DNA from: Hippea alviniae EP5-r
Lineage (GTDB): Bacteria; Campylobacterota_A; Desulfurellia; Desulfurellales; Hippeaceae
Length of the DNA: 64,000 bases
Direction: 5' to 3'
NCBI RefSeq assembly: GCF_000420385.1
Contig: NZ_ATUV01000001.1
Coordinates: forward strand, 992,001-1,056,000
Shown: piece after piece, positions 42,774-53,019 of the stretch
How positions within the stretch are numbered: position 1 is the first letter of the stretch
How the letters are laid out: every line of letters begins with the position of its first letter
Program-made: the position numbers and the translations under genes
The notes under the pieces: model-generated
Database searches by the model: none
What the model was told of the DNA's origin: nothing
What the model saw: only the letters and a program-made list of their open reading frames with translations

Positions 42774-43374
42774 CCTCTCCCCTTATCAAAAGATAAACAA
42801 AAACCAACACAGAGACAGAAACAATCAAAATCAGATTAAATCTTCTAAACAGAGAGCTTATCATGTCTATATTATTACCAAAGAGAAAACCTGCGCCAAA
42901 ATAGGCAATGCCCCACAAAATGCCGCTTAAAATAGCCCAAAATGAGAAGTGCAACGGATTCATTCTGAAAATTCCAGCAACAAATGGAACAACAGGCCTT
43001 AAAGCACCAACAAACCTGCCAACAAAAACACTTACACCGCCGAACTTTTCAAAAAAATCAACACCCTTTTCGAAAGCCTGTTTATGTCTTTTTAAGAACG
43101 GTTTATCCTTTATCTCATCGTAAAACAGAAAAGCCAAATAGAAACTTGCAAAATCTGCAGCTATAGCACCCAAGGAACCAAAAACAATTAAAGCATAAAT
43201 ATTCAACAAACCTTTGCTTGCAGCATACCCACTGCCTACGGCAAAAACAGCACCCGGCACAAACTCACCAATTATAAAGAATGATTCAAAAAAAGAGACA
43301 AAAAACACAACAAGATAGACAAAAAAGCCATACTTTTCAGCTAAAGAACCAACAAAAGCCAAAATATTATCCAT
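42766..43374 (-). CDS. DedA family membrane protein
   Basis: The 202-residue protein has the VTT/SNARE-associated pattern FFESFFIIGEFVPGAVFAVGSGYAA, FEKFGGVSVFVGRFVGALRPVVPFVAGIFRM and FSFWAILSGILWGIAYFGAGFLFG. DedA proteins take part in lipid-carrier recycling (undecaprenyl phosphate flipping) and membrane homeostasis. It overlaps tlyA by 8 bases and TSUP by 8. Confidence 0.9.
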   Translation of the reverse strand: MDNILAFVGSLAEKYGFFVYLVVFFVSFFESFFIIGEFVPGAVFAVGSGYAASKGLLNIYALIVFGSLGAIAADFASFYLAFLFYDEIKDKPFLKRHKQAFEKGVDFFEKFGGVSVFVGRFVGALRPVVPFVAGIFRMNPLHFSFWAILSGILWGIAYFGAGFLFGNNIDMISSLFRRFNLILIVSVSVLVFVYLLIRGEGD

Positions 43375-44077
43375 TTTTCAGCCAGATTAAAAACTCCCTG
43401 TTGCCTTCTTTACCCTTAATGGGTGATTCAATTAACCCTTTATACTCAAAACCAATCGCTTTAGCAAAATTTTTTATATCATTAATAACGCCCTTTATTT
43501 TATCTTCATCTCTAACAATACCCTTCTTTGTTCCACCAACTCCAACTTCAAACTGTGGTTTAATCAAAGCAACAACTTCAGCACCATTTTTAAGTAAATC
43601 CTTCACAGGCTTAAGCACAAGTCTTAGCGAAATAAAGCTTACATCAATAGATGCAAAGTCAAATCTCTCATCGGGCTTAAAATAGCGAATGTCCGTCTCT
43701 TCAAACAGAACAACCCGCTCATCACTCCTTAAACTAAAATGCATCTGCTCCTTTCCAACATCAACTGCAAACACCTTCTTAGCACCATTTCTCAACATAC
43801 ATTCGGTAAAACCACCCGTTGATGAGCCAACATCAAGACAAACCTTATCCTTCAAATCAATGCCAAATTCATCAATGGCTTTTTCAAGCTTATAACCTGC
43901 CCTGCTTACATATTCTGGCAGCTTCAACACTTCAACTTCATCGCTCTCATCAACCAAAAAGGAAGGTTTTTTGATAACAATTCCGTTAACCTTAACATAG
44001 CCTTTCAAAATCAGCTCTTTTGCTTTGCTTCTCGACTCCAAAATATGTGATTTGCTTAGATAAACATCGAGTCTCAT
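43367..44077 (-). CDS. tlyA: TlyA family rRNA 2'-O-methyltransferase
   Basis: The 236-residue protein joins an N-terminal S4 RNA-binding domain (RLDVYLSKSHILESRSKAKELILKGYVKVNG) to an FtsJ-like methyltransferase (VCLDVGSSTGGFTECMLRNGAKKVFAVDVG, ALIKPQFEVG). TlyA modifies cytidines in 16S and 23S rRNA. Older haemolysin annotations should be disregarded. It lies one base after the HD-GYP gene. Confidence 0.92.
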   Translation of the reverse strand: MRLDVYLSKSHILESRSKAKELILKGYVKVNGIVIKKPSFLVDESDEVEVLKLPEYVSRAGYKLEKAIDEFGIDLKDKVCLDVGSSTGGFTECMLRNGAKKVFAVDVGKEQMHFSLRSDERVVLFEETDIRYFKPDERFDFASIDVSFISLRLVLKPVKDLLKNGAEVVALIKPQFEVGVGGTKKGIVRDEDKIKGVINDIKNFAKAIGFEYKGLIESPIKGKEGNREFLIWLKNG

Positions 44078-44078
44078 A

Positions 44079-46157
44079 TTAAATTGAGAGCATTCTCTTT
44101 CTCTTTCTCAAAATATAAATAAGCTCAATCGGTGTTTTACCTTCACTTGAATCAACAGATGCTATGGTGAACTTCACCTTAAAATCCTTATCAAGATGAT
44201 TAAGCCTTTTTGAAACTTCATCAGAAAGGCCTTTTAAGAAACCTTCAACCCTGCTTACATTATCAACCTTTTTAGAATAAGGCAGAGCAAAGATAAACGA
44301 ATCACCGCCAAATCTGCTTAAAAAGAGTGCACCGTATTTGGTAAGCTCAGACAAAACAGCGGCCGTCTTCATTAACAGCTCATCACCAAAAACCGTCGAA
44401 TGCGTCAGGTTTATAAAATCCATATCCTTAACATCAACAAGGTAAATTTTAAAGTTTTTCTTTAAAGCAAGCAGATTGTCAACATTCTTCAAAAATATAT
44501 CCCTTTTCAGAAGACCTGTCAGATAATCCACATTGCTAAACTTTTTCTTATACTCATCAAACGCTTCTGGGATTAGAGATTTTTGAGACATCTCCATAGC
44601 ATCATTAAAACTCTTCTTCAAAACATCTATCGACTCTTTAAGTAAATTCTCATCAAAATGCCACTTTTCAGAAATCATAATCTGTATAGCTTCATCAACA
44701 CTAAACGCCTTTCTGTAAGGCCTTGAAGTCGTTAAGGCATCAAACACATCAGCAATGGCAAGAATCTTTGCACCTTTTGAAAGCTTCGAACAGTCAAGTC
44801 CATCAGGATATCCACTCCCATCACAACGCTCATGATGATGCCTAACCATCTCAGCAATACTCTTCAAATCTGGCAATGTTTTAAAACGCTTAACAATTTC
44901 ATAAGATAAGACAGGATGATATTTTATAATTTCAAACTCAATTTCAGACAAAGAAGATGGTTTCAATAAAACAGAATCCGGCAAACTTATCTTGCCTATA
45001 TCGTGCAGAAGTCCGGCAATGTAAATTCTTTCAACCTGCTTACTTGTCAAACCTAAATTCTCTGCTATTCTCTTTGAATAAAACGCAACCCTTTGGGAAT
45101 GGCCTTTTGTATAAACATCCTTCATTTCAATTGTAATAATAAAGCTGTTTATTATCTCTTCTTCATTTTTGCTTATAACATTTTTAAGCTTGTGATACTC
45201 CTTTATCTCATCAAGGAACTTCAGTAGTTGCCTTGTAAGTAGTGTAGTTATATTTATATCATAGACAGAAAACATATAATCATGAACATAACCGTATCCA
45301 ACCGTCGCTATAAGTTCACCATCATCCCAGATAGGTATAATTAATATGCTATCAATAGATAAATCCTGCTTTATGTTTTTAAAACACTTAAGTCTATCCT
45401 TAGACAGTTCATACCTAAATACTGCTACACCTTTAAGTCTTCTTTCGAACATCTTATACGAAAGCATACTTTTCACTTTTTCAACCTTTTTAAAACTAAC
45501 GCAACTAAACTGAGCTGACACATCAACGAATGCATACAGATTTCTCTTTGGAAAAACCAAACTCACGGCTTTCGCTTTTGTTATATCCAATATTTTTTTT
45601 AGATTACCTTCAACCCAACTTTTAAGACAACTTAAATCACTACATTTAGGTCTTTCTACTTCAAGGTTTAAAATTTCCTGTTGAAGAAAATCCTTAAACA
45701 TTTTATTTTCCACTAACACAGTGATAAATCGTGAAAGAAAAGCAATATCTTTAATATCCTCAGATGTAAATTTTCTTGGCTTTTCAAAACTTTCAAGACC
45801 CAAAACAGCATTAAATTCTGCATCCAATCTAAAAAGCAAAACAGACTTTAAGCCAATCTCTCTCCATAAAGACGAGAATCCTTTATAATCTTGATAGTTA
45901 TTCACAACGAGATAGCCTTTTTTTATAGCTTCATATAACAACAGATTTTCTTCTTTTGTGTTATTGTAAAGCTCCACTATATCAATCTTGTTTTCCTTGA
46001 AATAAGATGACGACTCGACAAGAGTTAAATCAAAATCCTTTATACAAATAATTGTGCAACCATCTACATTAAAATAATCTGCGATTTTATCCAAAGTCTC
46101 AGAAGTTATACCTTCTCTTACTATTAAATCCGCTAATTCTTCAATCTTATTATTCAT
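44079..46157 (-). CDS. GAF-like, HD-GYP and degenerate GGDEF signalling protein
   Basis: The 692-residue cytoplasmic protein has one or two N-terminal GAF-like regions (residues about 1-330), then a full HD-GYP domain: HSQRVAFYSKRIAENLG, AGLLHDIGKISLPDSVLLKP, HHERCDGSGYPDGL. A C-terminal diguanylate-cyclase fold follows (DYLTGLLKRDIFLKNVDNLL, LSRFGGDSFIFALPYS). The A-site reads GGDSF instead of GGDEF and lacks the catalytic Glu, so the protein is likely a c-di-GMP (or cGAMP-type) phosphodiesterase with a silent or regulatory cyclase domain. The domain order, HD-GYP before GGDEF, is less common. Confidence 0.9.
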   Translation of the reverse strand: MNNKIEELADLIVREGITSETLDKIADYFNVDGCTIICIKDFDLTLVESSSYFKENKIDIVELYNNTKEENLLLYEAIKKGYLVVNNYQDYKGFSSLWREIGLKSVLLFRLDAEFNAVLGLESFEKPRKFTSEDIKDIAFLSRFITVLVENKMFKDFLQQEILNLEVERPKCSDLSCLKSWVEGNLKKILDITKAKAVSLVFPKRNLYAFVDVSAQFSCVSFKKVEKVKSMLSYKMFERRLKGVAVFRYELSKDRLKCFKNIKQDLSIDSILIIPIWDDGELIATVGYGYVHDYMFSVYDINITTLLTRQLLKFLDEIKEYHKLKNVISKNEEEIINSFIITIEMKDVYTKGHSQRVAFYSKRIAENLGLTSKQVERIYIAGLLHDIGKISLPDSVLLKPSSLSEIEFEIIKYHPVLSYEIVKRFKTLPDLKSIAEMVRHHHERCDGSGYPDGLDCSKLSKGAKILAIADVFDALTTSRPYRKAFSVDEAIQIMISEKWHFDENLLKESIDVLKKSFNDAMEMSQKSLIPEAFDEYKKKFSNVDYLTGLLKRDIFLKNVDNLLALKKNFKIYLVDVKDMDFINLTHSTVFGDELLMKTAAVLSELTKYGALFLSRFGGDSFIFALPYSKKVDNVSRVEGFLKGLSDEVSKRLNHLDKDFKVKFTIASVDSSEGKTPIELIYILRKRKRMLSI

Positions 46158-46223
46158 ATTTTAACTTTATTTTATAACTTAAAAAGTGTCAAGCAGTTGC
46201 AACTTCAGCCAAATACACTTATC

Positions 46224-46251
46224 TTGATTAACTAACAAATTTTAGTATAAT
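46224..46251 (+). promoter_or_regulatory. Promoter of the ClpP-class protease gene
   Basis: TTGATT (46224-46229), 16 nt, perfect TATAAT (46246-46251), then GTGGAGG before the ATG at 46282. Confidence 0.65.
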
Positions 46252-46281
46252 TTAGTAAATTTTTAAGTGGAGGTTTTATCT

Positions 46282-47145
46282 ATGCATTTGTTCGATACTC
46301 TGATTGGTCAGCTATTCTGGATAATCTTTTTTATCACGCTGTTTTACCCCTATTTCAAAACACACGCACTTGAAGGCAACAGATTGAAACTCATAAGACA
46401 ACTTGAAAGGAAACACTCATCAAGAGTAATAACTTTAATACACAGACAAGAGACAAAATCTCTATTTGGCTTCTTCTCTATGAAATTTTTAGACATCGAA
46501 GATTCAGAAGCAATTCTACGGGCAATTAGGATAACCCCGGATGATATGCCAATAGACATGATAGTCCACACGCCCGGTGGTGTGGCTTTGGCTGCAACTC
46601 AGATTGCAAATGCATTAGCAGACCATAAGGCAAAGGTTAGAGTTATCGTCCCACACTATGCTATGTCTGGTGGAACTTTAATAGCTTTAGCCGCAGATGA
46701 AATCTTAATGGACAACTATGCCGTTTTGGGTCCTGTTGACCCACAGTTAGGTCATGAACCAGCAGCAAGTATAAAGAGAATAAAAGAGCTAAAAGAGATA
46801 AAAGACATAAGCGATGAGATGCTGATTAAAATAGATATGAGCGAGAAAGCCCTAAGTCAAATGCATGATACTGTAAAGAGACTGCTTATGAAAAAGGGAT
46901 TCTCAGAAGACAATGCAAATAGAGTTGCAGAAGAGCTATCAAGCGGCAAATGGACACACGATTACCCAATAACCGTTGAGCATGCAAAACAGCTCGGTTT
47001 AAATGTTTCAACGGATGTTCCAGAAGAAGTATATGCTTTAATGGAGCTTTATCCACAACCAACAGCAACCCAATCAGTTAATTACATACCATTACCGTAC
47101 AACAGACCAGGCGGAACACATAACTCAACAAACGCTAAGGAATAA
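46282..47145 (+). CDS. ClpP-class serine protease (SDH_sah/DUF114 family)
   Basis: The 287-residue protein has one N-terminal membrane segment (FDTLIGQLFWIIFFITLFYPYF) and a ClpP/SppA-like core: IDMIVHTPGGVALAATQIANAL, VPHYAMSGGTLIALAADEILMD with the nucleophile Ser in the AMSGGT motif, and GPVDPQLGH. It is probably a membrane-anchored protease or signal-peptide peptidase. The frame could begin at a GTG 15 bases upstream, but that GTG is part of the GTGGAGG ribosome site, so the ATG at 46282 is used. Confidence 0.9.
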   Translation: MHLFDTLIGQLFWIIFFITLFYPYFKTHALEGNRLKLIRQLERKHSSRVITLIHRQETKSLFGFFSMKFLDIEDSEAILRAIRITPDDMPIDMIVHTPGGVALAATQIANALADHKAKVRVIVPHYAMSGGTLIALAADEILMDNYAVLGPVDPQLGHEPAASIKRIKELKEIKDISDEMLIKIDMSEKALSQMHDTVKRLLMKKGFSEDNANRVAEELSSGKWTHDYPITVEHAKQLGLNVSTDVPEEVYALMELYPQPTATQSVNYIPLPYNRPGGTHNSTNAKE

Positions 47146-47206
47146 AACTTGACTTTTTTGAATAAAGGAAAATATTTGTAAAAAAATAAATGTTCGGAGG
47201 TAGTCT

Positions 47207-49183
47207 ATGAAATTAAAAACCAAACTTTCCATCTCCATCGCTTTAGTATCCATCGCTTTACTCTTCTTTGCTGGCTCCCTGTTCATTGAGAAGTTATCAA
47301 GTTACACCAATTTATCTCGGTCAAAATCACTTGTAGTGTTATCAGTAAAAATAGGTAGCCTTGTCCACGAACTACAAAAAGAGAGAGGTGCATCAGCCGG
47401 TTTCTTAGGTGCAAAGGGCACAAAATTTCAATCCATACTTGCAAATCAGAGATTAATGACCGACAAGAAACTTAAAGAGTTGTATAATGTAGCAAAACAT
47501 GTAAATTTAGATTCAAACCCAAGATTTAAGAAATACTTTATTGCCGCCGTTCAACAGCTAAAAGGCCTACAAGCTATGAGAAATAAAGTTGATAATCTTG
47601 CGATATCCGTCCAGAAGGAAGTTGCATGGTATACACAGATAAACTCTAACTTACTTGATGCTGTTGGTGCTATAGGATATGGTATAAAAGATGCAGAATT
47701 ATCAAAAGAATTGAATGCATACACAAATTTCCTCCTTTCTAAAGAGAGAGCTGGTATTGAGAGAGCTGTCCTTTCCAACACATTTGCTCAAGGACATTTT
47801 GGTAAAGGTATGTACGAAAAATTTATAACATTGATAGCAGAACAAAAAAGTTACCTTCATTCATTTGAAATATCGGCAAACGACAGATTCCTAAATTACT
47901 TTAAAACACATTTCACAGGACCAAGCATAGAAGAAGTAAATAGAATGAGGGAGATAGCTATAACACACTTTGGTAAAGGTAATTTCGGCGTTGACCCAGA
48001 GTATTGGTTTAAAACCATCACAAAAAAGATAAACATTTTGAAAAATATAGAAGATTTCATGGAAGCATCTATACTCAACGACATGAAAAAAGAAATGAAC
48101 TCTGCAATGGCAGACTTAATACTTTATGGCATAACCTTTGGTGCTGGTGTTGTCTCAGTTTTATTGCTTGTATTTGCAATATTCAAATATGTCCTCGCAA
48201 ATATTGCTGTTCTCACAAATCAAGCCAGAAATCTTGCAAGTGGTCAGGGTGATTTAACCCAAAGAATCCAGATAGACACAAAAGACGAACTTGGAGAACT
48301 CGCAGAGTGGTTTAACAAGTTCTTAGAAAAAACACAACAGATGATAAGAGAGATAAAAGGCACGCTAACAGAGCTAAACAACCACTCATCTCATCTACAA
48401 TCTGCAGCAACAACAATGTCTGCATCTATTGAGCAAACTTCAAGAAATACTCAAGAGATAGCAAATGCAATGAACGACACATCTCAGGCTGTAAACGATA
48501 TAGCCGTTGCAACAGAAAATGTTAATAATCTCGCAAACGAAGTCGGAGAAATCAATAATCAGATGATAGTTGATATAGAAAAGAGACTTGAGAGAATGAA
48601 AAAGAACGCTCTGCTTGCAAAAGAAGCAATGGAGCAGATAAACACCGTAGGCGAATCATCAAAAGAGATAGGCCAGATTGTTGGCGTAATCAACGAGATT
48701 GCAGACCAGACAAACCTGCTTGCTCTAAATGCAGCCATTGAAGCAGCGCGCGCTGGAGAAGCTGGCCGTGGCTTTGCCGTTGTTGCAGATGAAGTAAGAA
48801 AACTTGCAGAAAAAACACAGAGTGCAACAGAAGAAATCAGAGCAATGATAACAAAGATTCAAAATGACACAAAAACAGCAGTTGAAAAGACTCGCCAAGC
48901 AAGTGAGATGATTTTAGAAGAAGAGAAAAAGGCAGAAGAAGATAAAAAGAACATTGAAGAAATTGTTGAGAAAACAAACAGGGTTGTTGAAGAAATTAAC
49001 TCAACTTCTGCCGCAACAGAAGAGCTATCAAGCACATTCTCAGAGATGGATATGCAGATAAAAGATATTGCTCAAGCAGCAGAAGAAAACATAAAAGCTG
49101 TCGAAGAAGTATCAAGGGCAGCAGAAGAGCTAAACAGAATTACAGTCCAAGTGGAAAACATGGTAAACAGATTCAAAGTCTAA
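47207..49183 (+). CDS. Methyl-accepting chemotaxis protein with NIT sensor domain
   Basis: The 658-residue receptor has an N-terminal membrane segment, a periplasmic helical NIT domain (residues about 40-290, with [15 protein letters not shown] and a second [19 protein letters not shown]), a second membrane segment ([22 protein letters not shown]), HAMP, and a signalling domain with the tip [46 protein letters not shown] (about residues 490-535). NIT domains sense nitrate or nitrite in some proteins, but many bind other ligands. The C-terminus lacks the CheR-tethering pentapeptide. An upstream TTGACT at 47149 may be its promoter. Confidence 0.92.
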   Translation: MKLKTKLSISIALVSIALLFFAGSLFIEKLSSYTNLSRSKSLVVLSVKIGSLVHELQKERGASAGFLGAKGTKFQSILANQRLMTDKKLKELYNVAKHVNLDSNPRFKKYFIAAVQQLKGLQAMRNKVDNLAISVQKEVAWYTQINSNLLDAVGAIGYGIKDAELSKELNAYTNFLLSKERAGIERAVLSNTFAQGHFGKGMYEKFITLIAEQKSYLHSFEISANDRFLNYFKTHFTGPSIEEVNRMREIAITHFGKGNFGVDPEYWFKTITKKINILKNIEDFMEASILNDMKKEMNSAMADLILYGITFGAGVVSVLLLVFAIFKYVLANIAVLTNQARNLASGQGDLTQRIQIDTKDELGELAEWFNKFLEKTQQMIREIKGTLTELNNHSSHLQSAATTMSASIEQTSRNTQEIANAMNDTSQAVNDIAVATENVNNLANEVGEINNQMIVDIEKRLERMKKNALLAKEAMEQINTVGESSKEIGQIVGVINEIADQTNLLALNAAIEAARAGEAGRGFAVVADEVRKLAEKTQSATEEIRAMITKIQNDTKTAVEKTRQASEMILEEEKKAEEDKKNIEEIVEKTNRVVEEINSTSAATEELSSTFSEMDMQIKDIAQAAEENIKAVEEVSRAAEELNRITVQVENMVNRFKV

Positions 49184-49206
49184 AAAACAACCCAAAAGCA
49201 GCTAAA

Positions 49207-49230
49207 GGGAGCTTAAAGCTCCCTTTTTTT
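49207..49230 (+). terminator. Terminator after the chemoreceptor gene
   Basis: GGGAGCTT/AAGCTCCC hairpin followed by seven T. Confidence 0.85.
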
Positions 49231-49248
49231 ATTTACAAATTTTTTTGG

Positions 49249-49278
49249 TTGACCAGAAGAAAGTATATTGGTAAAAAT
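49249..49278 (+). promoter_or_regulatory. Promoter of the BMP transporter operon
   Basis: TTGACC (49249-49254), 18 nt, TAAAAA (49273-49278), then GGGAGGGAAGAG before the ATG at 49305. Confidence 0.55.
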
Positions 49279-49304
49279 CTCCAAAACAGGAAGGGAGGGA
49301 AGAG

Positions 49305-50384
49305 ATGAAGAGAACTTTCCTATTCGTTTTAATCTTGGCTCTTCTGATGTCTATGCAGTTGCCCAACAGTCTTGCTAAAGAAAATGGCAAGATAAAGGTA
49401 GCGTTTCTCTACATTGGTCCACATAATGATGGTGGTTGGAGCCAGGCCCATGATGAAGGCAGGCAGTATCTACAAAAACATCTACCTTATGTAATCACAT
49501 CATATTCAGAGAATGTGCCCGAAGGTGCACCTTGTGAGAAAGTCATTAGAGACTACATTCACAAAGGATACAAGGTCATTTTTGGAACGAGTTTTGGCTT
49601 TATGAACTCCATGTATAATGTCGCAAAGGATTATCCAAATGTCATATTTGAACACTGTTCTGGATACAAAATAAGAAAGAATATGGGAACATATTTCGGT
49701 AGAATGTACCAGGTCGATTATTTAGCTGGTTTAGTTGCCGGAATGATGACAAAGTCAAATTATATAGGATTTGTAGCTCCATTTCCTATTCCTGAAGTCG
49801 TAAGAGAAATAGATGCATTTACAATTGGTGCGAGAGAAGTCAATCCAAAAGCAAAAGTTCACGTAATTTGGACAAACTCCTGGTTTAACCCAGTAAAAGA
49901 GAGAAGCGCAGCAGAAACTTTTATAGCAAATGGTGCAGATATTATAGCAAGTGGCTGCGATTCACCAGCTTCAATTGAAGCAGCCAAAAAGGCAGGCATA
50001 TACGCCATAGCATACGATAGGGATATTCATGACAAATTCCCAAAGACAGTTTTGACATCAAGAGCGTGGAATTGGGGAGTTTTTTATGTGAAAGTCTTAA
50101 AAGAAGTAAAGAATGGCACATGGAAAGCAACCCGATATTGGGGTGGTATAGAAACGGGTATAGTAAAACTTGGCAAATTCGGAGATACAGTGCCTGAAAA
50201 GGTCAAAAAGTATGTTCTAAAAAGAGAGCAAGAGTTAAAAGAAGGCAAATTTAAGGTATTTGCAGGCCCAATCTATGACCAGCATGGAAAACTAATGGTT
50301 AAAAAAGGCCAAGAGCTACCGGATAAAGAAAAACTCTCACTCCAATGGTTCGTTGAAGGTGTTGTTGGCTCTATTCCGCATTAA
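49305..50384 (+). CDS. BMP family nucleoside-binding protein (ABC importer)
   Basis: The 359-residue protein has a signal peptide (MKRTFLFVLILALLMSMQLPNSLA) and the BMP/PnrA fold: KVAFLYIGPHNDGGWSQAHDEGR, IFGTSFGFMNSMYNVAKDYPNVIFEHCSGYK, NMGTYFGRMYQVDYLAGLVAG and GADIIASGCDSPASIEAAK. Family members bind purine nucleosides, though some bind autoinducer or sugar-like ligands. The lipoprotein Cys of Gram-positive relatives is missing, as expected for a periplasmic protein of a Gram-negative. It heads a four-gene importer. Confidence 0.9.
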   Translation: MKRTFLFVLILALLMSMQLPNSLAKENGKIKVAFLYIGPHNDGGWSQAHDEGRQYLQKHLPYVITSYSENVPEGAPCEKVIRDYIHKGYKVIFGTSFGFMNSMYNVAKDYPNVIFEHCSGYKIRKNMGTYFGRMYQVDYLAGLVAGMMTKSNYIGFVAPFPIPEVVREIDAFTIGAREVNPKAKVHVIWTNSWFNPVKERSAAETFIANGADIIASGCDSPASIEAAKKAGIYAIAYDRDIHDKFPKTVLTSRAWNWGVFYVKVLKEVKNGTWKATRYWGGIETGIVKLGKFGDTVPEKVKKYVLKREQELKEGKFKVFAGPIYDQHGKLMVKKGQELPDKEKLSLQWFVEGVVGSIPH

Positions 50385-50402
50385 AAATGCCAACCCAAAT
50401 CA

Positions 50403-50440
50403 GGGAGACTGGGAAAAAATCTCGGTCTCCCTTTTAATTT
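50403..50440 (+). terminator. Attenuator-like hairpin between binding protein and ABC ATPase
   Basis: GGGAGACTGGGA pairs with TCTCGGTCTCCC (a G-U and one mismatch) with an AAAAA loop and is followed by TTTTAATTTT. Placed inside the operon, it would let most transcripts stop after the binding protein. Confidence 0.7.
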
Positions 50441-50444
50441 TCTT

Positions 50445-51965
50445 ATGGAAGAAATTGTTTTAGAAACTAAAAACATAACAAAAGAGTTCCCAGAAACTAT
50501 AGCCAACAAAAACATAAGTTTTACATTAAAAAAGGGTGAAGTGCACGCTTTGCTTGGCGAAAACGGAGCGGGAAAAACAACACTTATGAATATACTCTAT
50601 GGCATATACATGCCTACATCAGGCGATATATTTATAAACGGTAAAAAAGTTCTGATAAAATCTCCATCAGATGCTATATCGCTTGGTATAGGCATGATTC
50701 ACCAACATTTTATGCTGGTTGATACATTGACCGTTCTCGAAAATATTGTGCTTGGATTGAAAGAGTATGGTATAGTAATAAATAGAAAGGCTGCAGAAAA
50801 AAAGCTAAAAGAGATAGAGAAGCTCTACTCACTAAAGGTAAATCCTTACGAAAAGATATGGCAGATAAGCGTTGGTCAACAGCAGAAGGTTGAAATAATA
50901 AAAGTCTTATTCAGAGGGGCAAACATACTAATTCTTGATGAGCCGACAGCCGTTCTAAGGCCGCAGGAGACAGAAAGTCTGTTCAAAATTATTGAAAAAA
51001 TGAAAGAAAACGGCAAGTCTATTATATTTATTACACACAAGTTAGACGAAGTAATGAGAGTCGCAGATAGAATATCGGTTTTAAGAAAAGGTGAACTTAT
51101 AAAAACATTCTCAAAAAATGAAACAGATAAAAAAACACTTGCAAAATTCATGATGGGAGAATCACCAATAGAGATACTCAAAAAGGATAAAACAGCATCG
51201 GATGAGATAATACTGAAGGTTGAGAATTTAGAAGCAGAAAGTGATAAGGGAACAAAAGCCCTAAATAGCGTAAGTTTTGAATTAAAAAAAGGTGAAATAT
51301 TAGGAATAGCCGGAGTATCCGGCAACGGCCAAAAGGAGCTTGTCCAAACAATAGCAGGGCTTAGAAGAGCAACCAAGGGTAAGATAATATTTGACGGTGT
51401 CGATATAACAAACAAAACACCAAAGTTTATAACGAAACAGGGAATTAATTATGTCCCTGCCGATAGACTCGCAATGGGTGTTGCACCAAATTTATCAAGC
51501 ATAGATAATGCTATCCTAAGGAGATACGACAGATATCCACTTTCAAAAAACGGCATAATGAATTATAAAGAAGCTTTAAGATTCACCAGAGAGATAGTTA
51601 ACTCTTACAATGTAAAGTTAGACAATCCCTTCTCTCCTATAAAACTCCTATCAGGCGGCAATATGCAAAAGTTAATATTAGCCAGAGAACTCCTTGAAAA
51701 TCCAAAACTCCTTATAGCTTCGTATCCTACTCGTGGACTTGACCTTGCATCAACGCAATTCTTCAGACAAAAACTCATAGAGATAACAAAAAAGGGCAAA
51801 TCTGTAATACTCGTATCGGAAGATTTAGAAGAGATATTGACGCTATCTGACAGAATAGCTGTCATACATGCAGGCAAGATTATGGGAATTCTAAATAGAG
51901 ACGAAGCAACAATAAACAAAATCGGACTCATGATGGCAGGAGAAACACTCGATGCTATACTTTGA
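50445..51965 (+). CDS. Nucleoside ABC transporter ATP-binding protein (double ATPase)
   Basis: The 506-residue protein has two ABC domains. The first is canonical, with Walker A GENGAGKTT, signature ISVGQQQKVEIIKVL and Walker B ILILDEPTAVL. The second shows the usual degenerate P-loop (GVSGNGQKELVQTIAG), signature LLSGGNMQKLILAREL and LLIASYPTRGLD. This is the pattern of BMP-linked nucleoside importers such as YufO/NupA and the rbsA family. It overlaps the first permease by 14 bases. Confidence 0.92.
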   Translation: MEEIVLETKNITKEFPETIANKNISFTLKKGEVHALLGENGAGKTTLMNILYGIYMPTSGDIFINGKKVLIKSPSDAISLGIGMIHQHFMLVDTLTVLENIVLGLKEYGIVINRKAAEKKLKEIEKLYSLKVNPYEKIWQISVGQQQKVEIIKVLFRGANILILDEPTAVLRPQETESLFKIIEKMKENGKSIIFITHKLDEVMRVADRISVLRKGELIKTFSKNETDKKTLAKFMMGESPIEILKKDKTASDEIILKVENLEAESDKGTKALNSVSFELKKGEILGIAGVSGNGQKELVQTIAGLRRATKGKIIFDGVDITNKTPKFITKQGINYVPADRLAMGVAPNLSSIDNAILRRYDRYPLSKNGIMNYKEALRFTREIVNSYNVKLDNPFSPIKLLSGGNMQKLILARELLENPKLLIASYPTRGLDLASTQFFRQKLIEITKKGKSVILVSEDLEEILTLSDRIAVIHAGKIMGILNRDEATINKIGLMMAGETLDAIL

Positions 51966-53019
51966 AAAGAGACCTTCTGTGCCACTCTATTTAAAAATAC
52001 TCATGCCCATAATATCACTCGCTATCGGACTTATCATAGGAGCTATAGCCATTTACATAACTGGCGTTGATGCAATGGAAGTATATAAACAGTTATTCCT
52101 AAACGCCTTTGGCAGCTGGTATGCATTCTCAGAAACCATTGTCGCTGCAACGCCATTAATACTCATAACGGCTGGATTGATACTTGTCTTCAAGATGAAC
52201 ATCTGGAATATCGGTGCATACGGTCAATACATTATGGGCGCTATTTTTGGCTCTTATTTTGCTCTCTTTATGTCTGCAGGTTTGAGTAAACCAGTTATGC
52301 TCTCTTTAATGGTTATAGCAAGTATGGTTGGTGGTGCGATATGGGCATTAATACCGACACTCTTAAGAATATTTTGGGAAGTCAATGAAGTTATAACAAC
52401 ACTGCTTCTAAACTACATAGCGCTTTATATTTTAAAATTTCTCATGTATGGACCTTGGAAAAATCCTACAAGCTATGGATTTCCACTATCCAAGACATTT
52501 CCACAAACAGCTCAATTGCCTATAATCTTTGAAGGCACAAGGATAACCATTGGCATAATATTTGCACTCATAGCTGTATTTATCGTCTGGTTTCTTCTTA
52601 AAAAAACACGTTTTGGGTATGAAGTTAAAGTCATTGGAGACAATCCCTTAGCTGCAAGATACGCAGGTATAAATGTCAATAGAAACATAATGATAAGCAT
52701 GGCTATAAGCGGCGCTTTAGCCGGCCTTGCAGGGATAGTTGAAGTCTCTGGTATTATTCACTTCCTTCAAGTTAAAATAAGCGCAGATTATGGATATACT
52801 TCAATAATAGTTGCATGGATAGCCTATCTCGACCCAATCCTAACAATTATAGCATCCCTGTTATTTGGCGGTCTTTCAAGCGGCGGATACTCCATTCAAA
52901 TCTCAATGAGAGTATCATACGGCATAGTCGGGCTAATAGAGAGTATAACGCTGTTTAGCCTTGTTGGTGCTCAAATATTTTTACATTACAGGATAAGGTG
53001 GAAAAAGTATGGCACATGA
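51952..53019 (+). CDS. Nucleoside ABC transporter permease 1
   Basis: The 355-residue BPD_transp_2 permease has about nine membrane segments. Markers are AATPLILITAGLILVFKMNIWNIGAYGQY, INEVITTLLLNYIALY-like NEVITTLLLNYIALY, and GDNPLAARYAGINVNRNIM with AGLAGIVEVSG. It forms the channel with the second permease. Its ATG lies inside the ATPase gene and its end overlaps the next gene by 11 bases. Confidence 0.9.
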   Translation: MLYFEKRPSVPLYLKILMPIISLAIGLIIGAIAIYITGVDAMEVYKQLFLNAFGSWYAFSETIVAATPLILITAGLILVFKMNIWNIGAYGQYIMGAIFGSYFALFMSAGLSKPVMLSLMVIASMVGGAIWALIPTLLRIFWEVNEVITTLLLNYIALYILKFLMYGPWKNPTSYGFPLSKTFPQTAQLPIIFEGTRITIGIIFALIAVFIVWFLLKKTRFGYEVKVIGDNPLAARYAGINVNRNIMISMAISGALAGLAGIVEVSGIIHFLQVKISADYGYTSIIVAWIAYLDPILTIIASLLFGGLSSGGYSIQISMRVSYGIVGLIESITLFSLVGAQIFLHYRIRWKKYGT

